NCBI GenBank assembly: GCA_037074705.1
Contig: CM073591.1
Location: forward strand, 3,712,087 to 3,776,086
Source: Zhengitettix transpicula
Lineage: Eukaryota > Arthropoda > Insecta > Orthoptera > Tetrigidae
Reading direction: 5' to 3'
Length of the DNA: 64,000 nt
The position numbers were made by a program, and so were the translations under genes. The notes under the pieces are model-generated. The model was not told the origin of the DNA, did not search any database, and was given only the letters and a program-made list of their open reading frames with translations. Position 1 is the first letter of the stretch. Each line of letters starts with the position of its first letter. Shown here one piece after another: positions 60,180 through 64,000 of the stretch.

Positions 60180-60458
60180 GGAATGTATTAGAAGTTAAAC
60201 TCTTTGTGTTTGAAGTGAAGTTGAGGATTGTAGTTTTCTGTAGATTAAGAGAGAATTTGTTAGCCGTGAACCTCAGCTTGAAGCGGCCTCAACTTCCTCA
60301 CGCAACATTTCCCAGTCGCTGTCCGTCATCACTAAATTTGTGTCGTCTGCGTAAAGGACAGATTTTAAGGGATACAAATAACTCGGTAAATCGTTAATGT
60401 GTATGATGACAAGTTGACCGCAGGCAGTTGTTTCCCCGTCAGATAACTGCTCATTCAC
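60180..60458 (-). pseudogene. Non-LTR reverse transcriptase fragment, palm motif C
   Basis: The minus strand gives IIHINDLPSYLYPLKSVLYA, DDTNLVMTDSDWEMLREEVE and, after a one-base shift near 60270, RFTANKFSLNLQKTTILNF. YADD (motif C catalytic pair), the preceding INDLP and the following F-ANKLSLN-KT block are the classic end of the palm in CR1/Jockey-type LINEs. The usual PQGSVLGPLLF segment (motif B) upstream of INDLP is not readable. It is the same broad clade as the 24.0-kb fragment but a different part of the enzyme, so the two cannot be directly aligned. Confidence 0.88.
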
Positions 60459-61895
60459 ATCAGAGTTTACAATCGAAAAATTTTGACTGATCCACCAGTC
60501 TACGTTCTTTCATACTCGAATTTATGACTTGTTCTAATAATTGAAAAACGCAAAGTTGTAAATATTATACAAGCTGCCGTGATGGGTGAGCCTCCATGTA
60601 TGGGATGTTACGCACACAGCAACTGCAAACCGTTGCTACGAAGGCCGAGAACATCATTATAGGGAAATCTGCACTCGCAAACCAACTCAATCCAATGAAG
60701 GCTAATTAGAGAGCAATTATTCCCATCACGGCAAAAGAATCGGTAATATTTGATTTTATTCATTTCATTCAGATAAGTGATTTTAATGTAAAAAAAACTA
60801 GTGGTTTGTCAAACAGTAATGAGTTTATAATACAATTATTTCAAATTAGCATCAATAAAATGTATTAACAATTTAAAATCGACATATTTTTAACTTTTGA
60901 TGTGACAAGTACTTGACAGTTTGTTAAAGCAAACCATGAGGCTGATTGTCTCAGGACTTGCGTTTAAGACTCTTGTAATTACAATTGTTGTGTTGGGCAA
61001 CATAAATTACTGTCTAAGTAAGGACCCATTCTCTTTTCTTGCCTTGAAAGGACTAACTGTCGATTTCCTGCTTCATTACCTGTTCTGTGTATCGAATGAA
61101 AACTGGTACCTATTAGTCTATTTCTCCTGTCCACTGCCTTCAAATCTCCACTTTATTACCTTCCTATTCCCCTCTGAACATTCTGCATCTAACCTTTCTC
61201 TGGGAGTCTTTGACGCCTCGTAACAAATACAGATAGTTTTAAAAGGTTTTAAAACTGTGTAAATGTTTCGTGTACAGTTGAAATGAAAACTGCTTGTGGA
61301 TGTAGAAGACCGTGAGTCGAGTGCACTCACACGTCAATGCAAAACAACCCAAGATCTTTCACCCTATTAGGGATTTCTAGTAAACGGAAGTTTAGTTCTC
61401 AAATGTTCGCGTTCGACTTTTATTTTCCCTGATGCACGTCTGAAACGTCGTATTGCTAATCCTTCGTGGACAGGCAACGGGCCAAATATAGAATTACAAT
61501 GCACTGTTATTATTTGTTATTCGCATGAAAGTAGTTCTAATCTTAGTTCCTGAGAGACACGCAATTTGAAGATTAAAACATTCGTTGCTGGACGTCACCG
61601 GCAACGTCTCTCTGTCATGAGAAATTGTTATTTGTTTCCTGTAGTCATAGTTTTCTACAGTACGATATATTTTCGAGAAATCATTCGTACTGTTTCCTGC
61701 ATTGAGACGTCTTTACCTCCCCTCTCTGAGGGCATATAATTTCTGTCATTATGTTTGTCTTACCTGCTCGTTTTTATCCGTCGTAATTTTATCAGAGTAA
61801 CTAACGGTTAGTAATATGGGATACAGGATCGTTTTTCACATCGTCGCTTTCTTGTAACCGTTGCCAGTCACAGACGGGGGGACGTGAACAAATTG

Positions 61896-61897
<2 letters not shown>
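60459..61897. other. No recognised feature
   Basis: AT-rich with short frames only. The complementary frames 60921-61223 (plus) and 61118-61330 (minus) are unrecognised. Confidence 0.5.

Positions 61898-61971
<74 letters not shown>
61898..61971. repeat. (TA)n(TG)n compound microsatellite
   Basis: About 26 TA units followed directly by ten TG units. It is the longest simple repeat in the window and likely length-polymorphic. Confidence 0.95.
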
Positions 61972-64000
61972 TCCAAAGCAAACACTACGGAGTGTAGCAG
62001 AGCAGAAGGTGTTTCCTTGTAATTATTAATTAAACGTCGCGGTGATAATTATTGGCGGAGGCATCCGTAGTGCTTCCAGCTTAATAAGCAAGCGTCTCCT
62101 CCTCTTACTTGAACCGAAATTAACACACGGCAACCAGCGCTCGTTCGCTACCTTCAACTCCCAATTAATGACTCATCCACTAATTACAGCTTCATTACAG
62201 AAAAACGCGTGCTACGGGGCAGGAAGAAGACCCGTGTTTGACGTCGCTCAATCAAAGCGTTTCTTATTCTATTGCCGAGATGTTTGGCAACACTGTACCT
62301 GGTCGTTATAGGGCTCATGATCATGCACGCACTAACAGCCACGAAGGATTTAATTTCAATCATAAATTTGAAATTGTCTGAGAAATGTTTTCAAACAAAC
62401 GCGACGGAAATATTACTGATTTTAAAAAAAAGCTTAGAAAACTTTATCCATAATTTAGTTTTAATATCTGTAGTTTAAGACAAAGCCCCACTTTAAGGTG
62501 ACAAACGGGAAATACATGCAGTTGTAAATATTAATTTCAATCGTCTATTTTCATTTATTTAAATTTCATTCACAAAGATAATTACTTAAGTATCAGCGTT
62601 ATTTCTTATGAATTCTATTAAGGAAATCATTCAAACGAATGTCAATCTGAGCACAGGGGTCGCATTACTTGGGGAACAGAACAACTACATAAATGAGAAT
62701 AAGCGTCCACTGGCACACAGGCGGTTAAAGGAAGATTCGACTGGACGGAAGCCGGTTGCTCATAATAACCGAAGTATATACACGAATCTATAGCACTTCA
62801 AATGTTATATAAAACTTTGTCTCTGGAAGGCAATGTAGAGAGTCTGATTGAGGATGCAGACAGGTAGAAGGACTGACCTTGCCCGTCGGCTACTGGCGAT
62901 TACTGTCTGTTAATTACTTTTAAAACTGTTTACAACTTCACCTTAGCCACTTTTTATTAATTAATTAATGTGTAATAAAGTCGGAAGCACCAAAGTTATC
63001 TTTGTTTTAATCGGCTGTCCGCGTTCCCTCTCAGTGCATTAATCAGACAGCTGCTCTGCACCACCCTTAACTTCGCATTACCCTCGCAGAGAATGTTTCT
63101 CTTCCAGTCCCATTACAATAAATATCACTCAGGTTCGTTGCAAAATATGTAAAGTAGTTGCACTACAAAAGTTTCGTGAGTCAAATTTAGATCGCTACCG
63201 GTATTAAGACGTTGGTTCCGTTATTATGCAGAGGAAGGTTAAATGAGTTCAGAAGCAAACTTCTCAAAAGGACGATTGCTATATTCAGGTCAAATTCAGA
63301 ATGACGTCATCGTTCAAAAGCTGGCCAAATAGTTGTCTCTGGTGCTGCAAGGAGACATTTGGAGAACACGAAGACGTGAACAAGTCATCAGGACGTATTT
63401 AATAATATCCTCCGTTGTCTATTTCTCTAGGAGGACTTCCTTCGTCTCTGTAGCTTTTATTGTAGTAAACTTGAGTATAAAGCGAAATATGAATCTGAGA
63501 ACAGCCGCAGTAACCAATCTCATTGAGACTCTTTTATGCGAATGCAATGTTTGTGAAGTGGATGTGGCTGGGTCCCACTTGAAGCATAATCCATGTGAAA
63601 GACGAGCTAGGCCTTGGCAAGGAGTGTTTAACAACTTCTCCGCCAAGCTCTGAATACTAAAGTAAGCTTAAAAGTAGCGAGAGCAGTTGTCATCGATCGG
63701 AATCTGTTGCTGGAGCATTCAGCCGAGCGAAGCCACTTTGTCGCAGCCTCGCTGGAGCGGAATAAATAACCAGGCATCAAACTTTCAACAAGCCTTCGCT
63801 GAAGGTGGACGGACTGTCAGAACAAAACCGGACTCAATTATCATCTGTGAAGGAAGCTTCATCCTTTCACTGCACACAAAAATCAAACCATCATTTCATT
63901 ATTGAATTATGGAGCTTTGTATAAAAAAGTACCTTTGAAAAACGCTAATTCTTTAGGGTACTTTACTAAATTTCATATGTTTTTGGAATGTTGGGCCAAG
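61972..64000. other. No recognised gene
   Basis: Frames 62042-62311 and 63333-63653 have no motif, and the latter lacks an ATG in good context. A CRE octamer lies at 63302-63309. The segment 62980-63120 is balanced in composition. Confidence 0.5.

Noticed and set aside
63333..63653. 106-codon frame near the window end
   Set aside because: Non-ATG start, antisense frame of similar length, no recognisable content.

Overview
The window is AT-rich eukaryotic DNA that looks like insect intergenic or intronic sequence. Every recognisable protein trace belongs to a transposable element: mariner, PIF/Harbinger, a DUF4817-type transposase and non-LTR reverse transcriptases. All of them are broken. 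No reading frame exceeds about 210 codons, and none belongs to a recognisable host gene, rRNA, CRISPR array or operon. The element mix and the style of the short interspersed repeat resemble cockroach and termite genomes (Blattodea). That assignment is an impression from familiarity, not a search result.

Layout. 0-7 kb: 3' end of a dispersed retroelement (784-1268), two copies of an A-tailed short repeat (2412-2526 and 4018-4436), a CTGA...GAAACG repeat (4541-4670) and a decayed LINE reverse transcriptase (5560-5890). 7-8.4 kb: one mariner element, nearly full length but inactivated. 10.1-10.4 kb: a long foldback (MITE-like) palindrome. 12-18 kb: mostly featureless, with an 18-bp CRE palindrome. 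18-25 kb: another A-tailed repeat, a Helitron-family fragment, a Harbinger transposase C-terminal remnant and a minus-strand LINE reverse transcriptase. 25.2-27.6 kb: a Helitron-like non-autonomous element filled by an array of roughly 270-320 bp units. 27.6-34 kb: featureless apart from microsatellites and a tRNA-like SINE head. 34-37 kb: an A-tailed repeat, a possible LINE tail and a possible LTR with primer-binding site. 39.1-39.6 kb: a decayed DUF4817-type transposase. 40.8-41.1 kb: an open frame bounded by splice-like signals, the best candidate for a host exon. 41-50 kb: a cluster of A-tailed repeats, a second Helitron terminus and an inverted nest of a further repeat family. 50.5-52.5 kb: a hammerhead-like repeat and a second copy of the retroelement 3' end. 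53-59.5 kb: nothing recognised. 59.5-60.5 kb: an A-tailed repeat end and another minus-strand reverse transcriptase fragment. 61.9 kb: a (TA)n(TG)n microsatellite.

The genes do not work together as a system. The window is a record of successive transposon insertions and their decay. The most interesting signals are the Helitron-like array with matching termini at two loci, hammerhead-like CTGANGA...GAAA signatures in two repeat families, an apparent excess of the CRE octamer TGACGTCA, and the strand bias of the A-tailed repeat.
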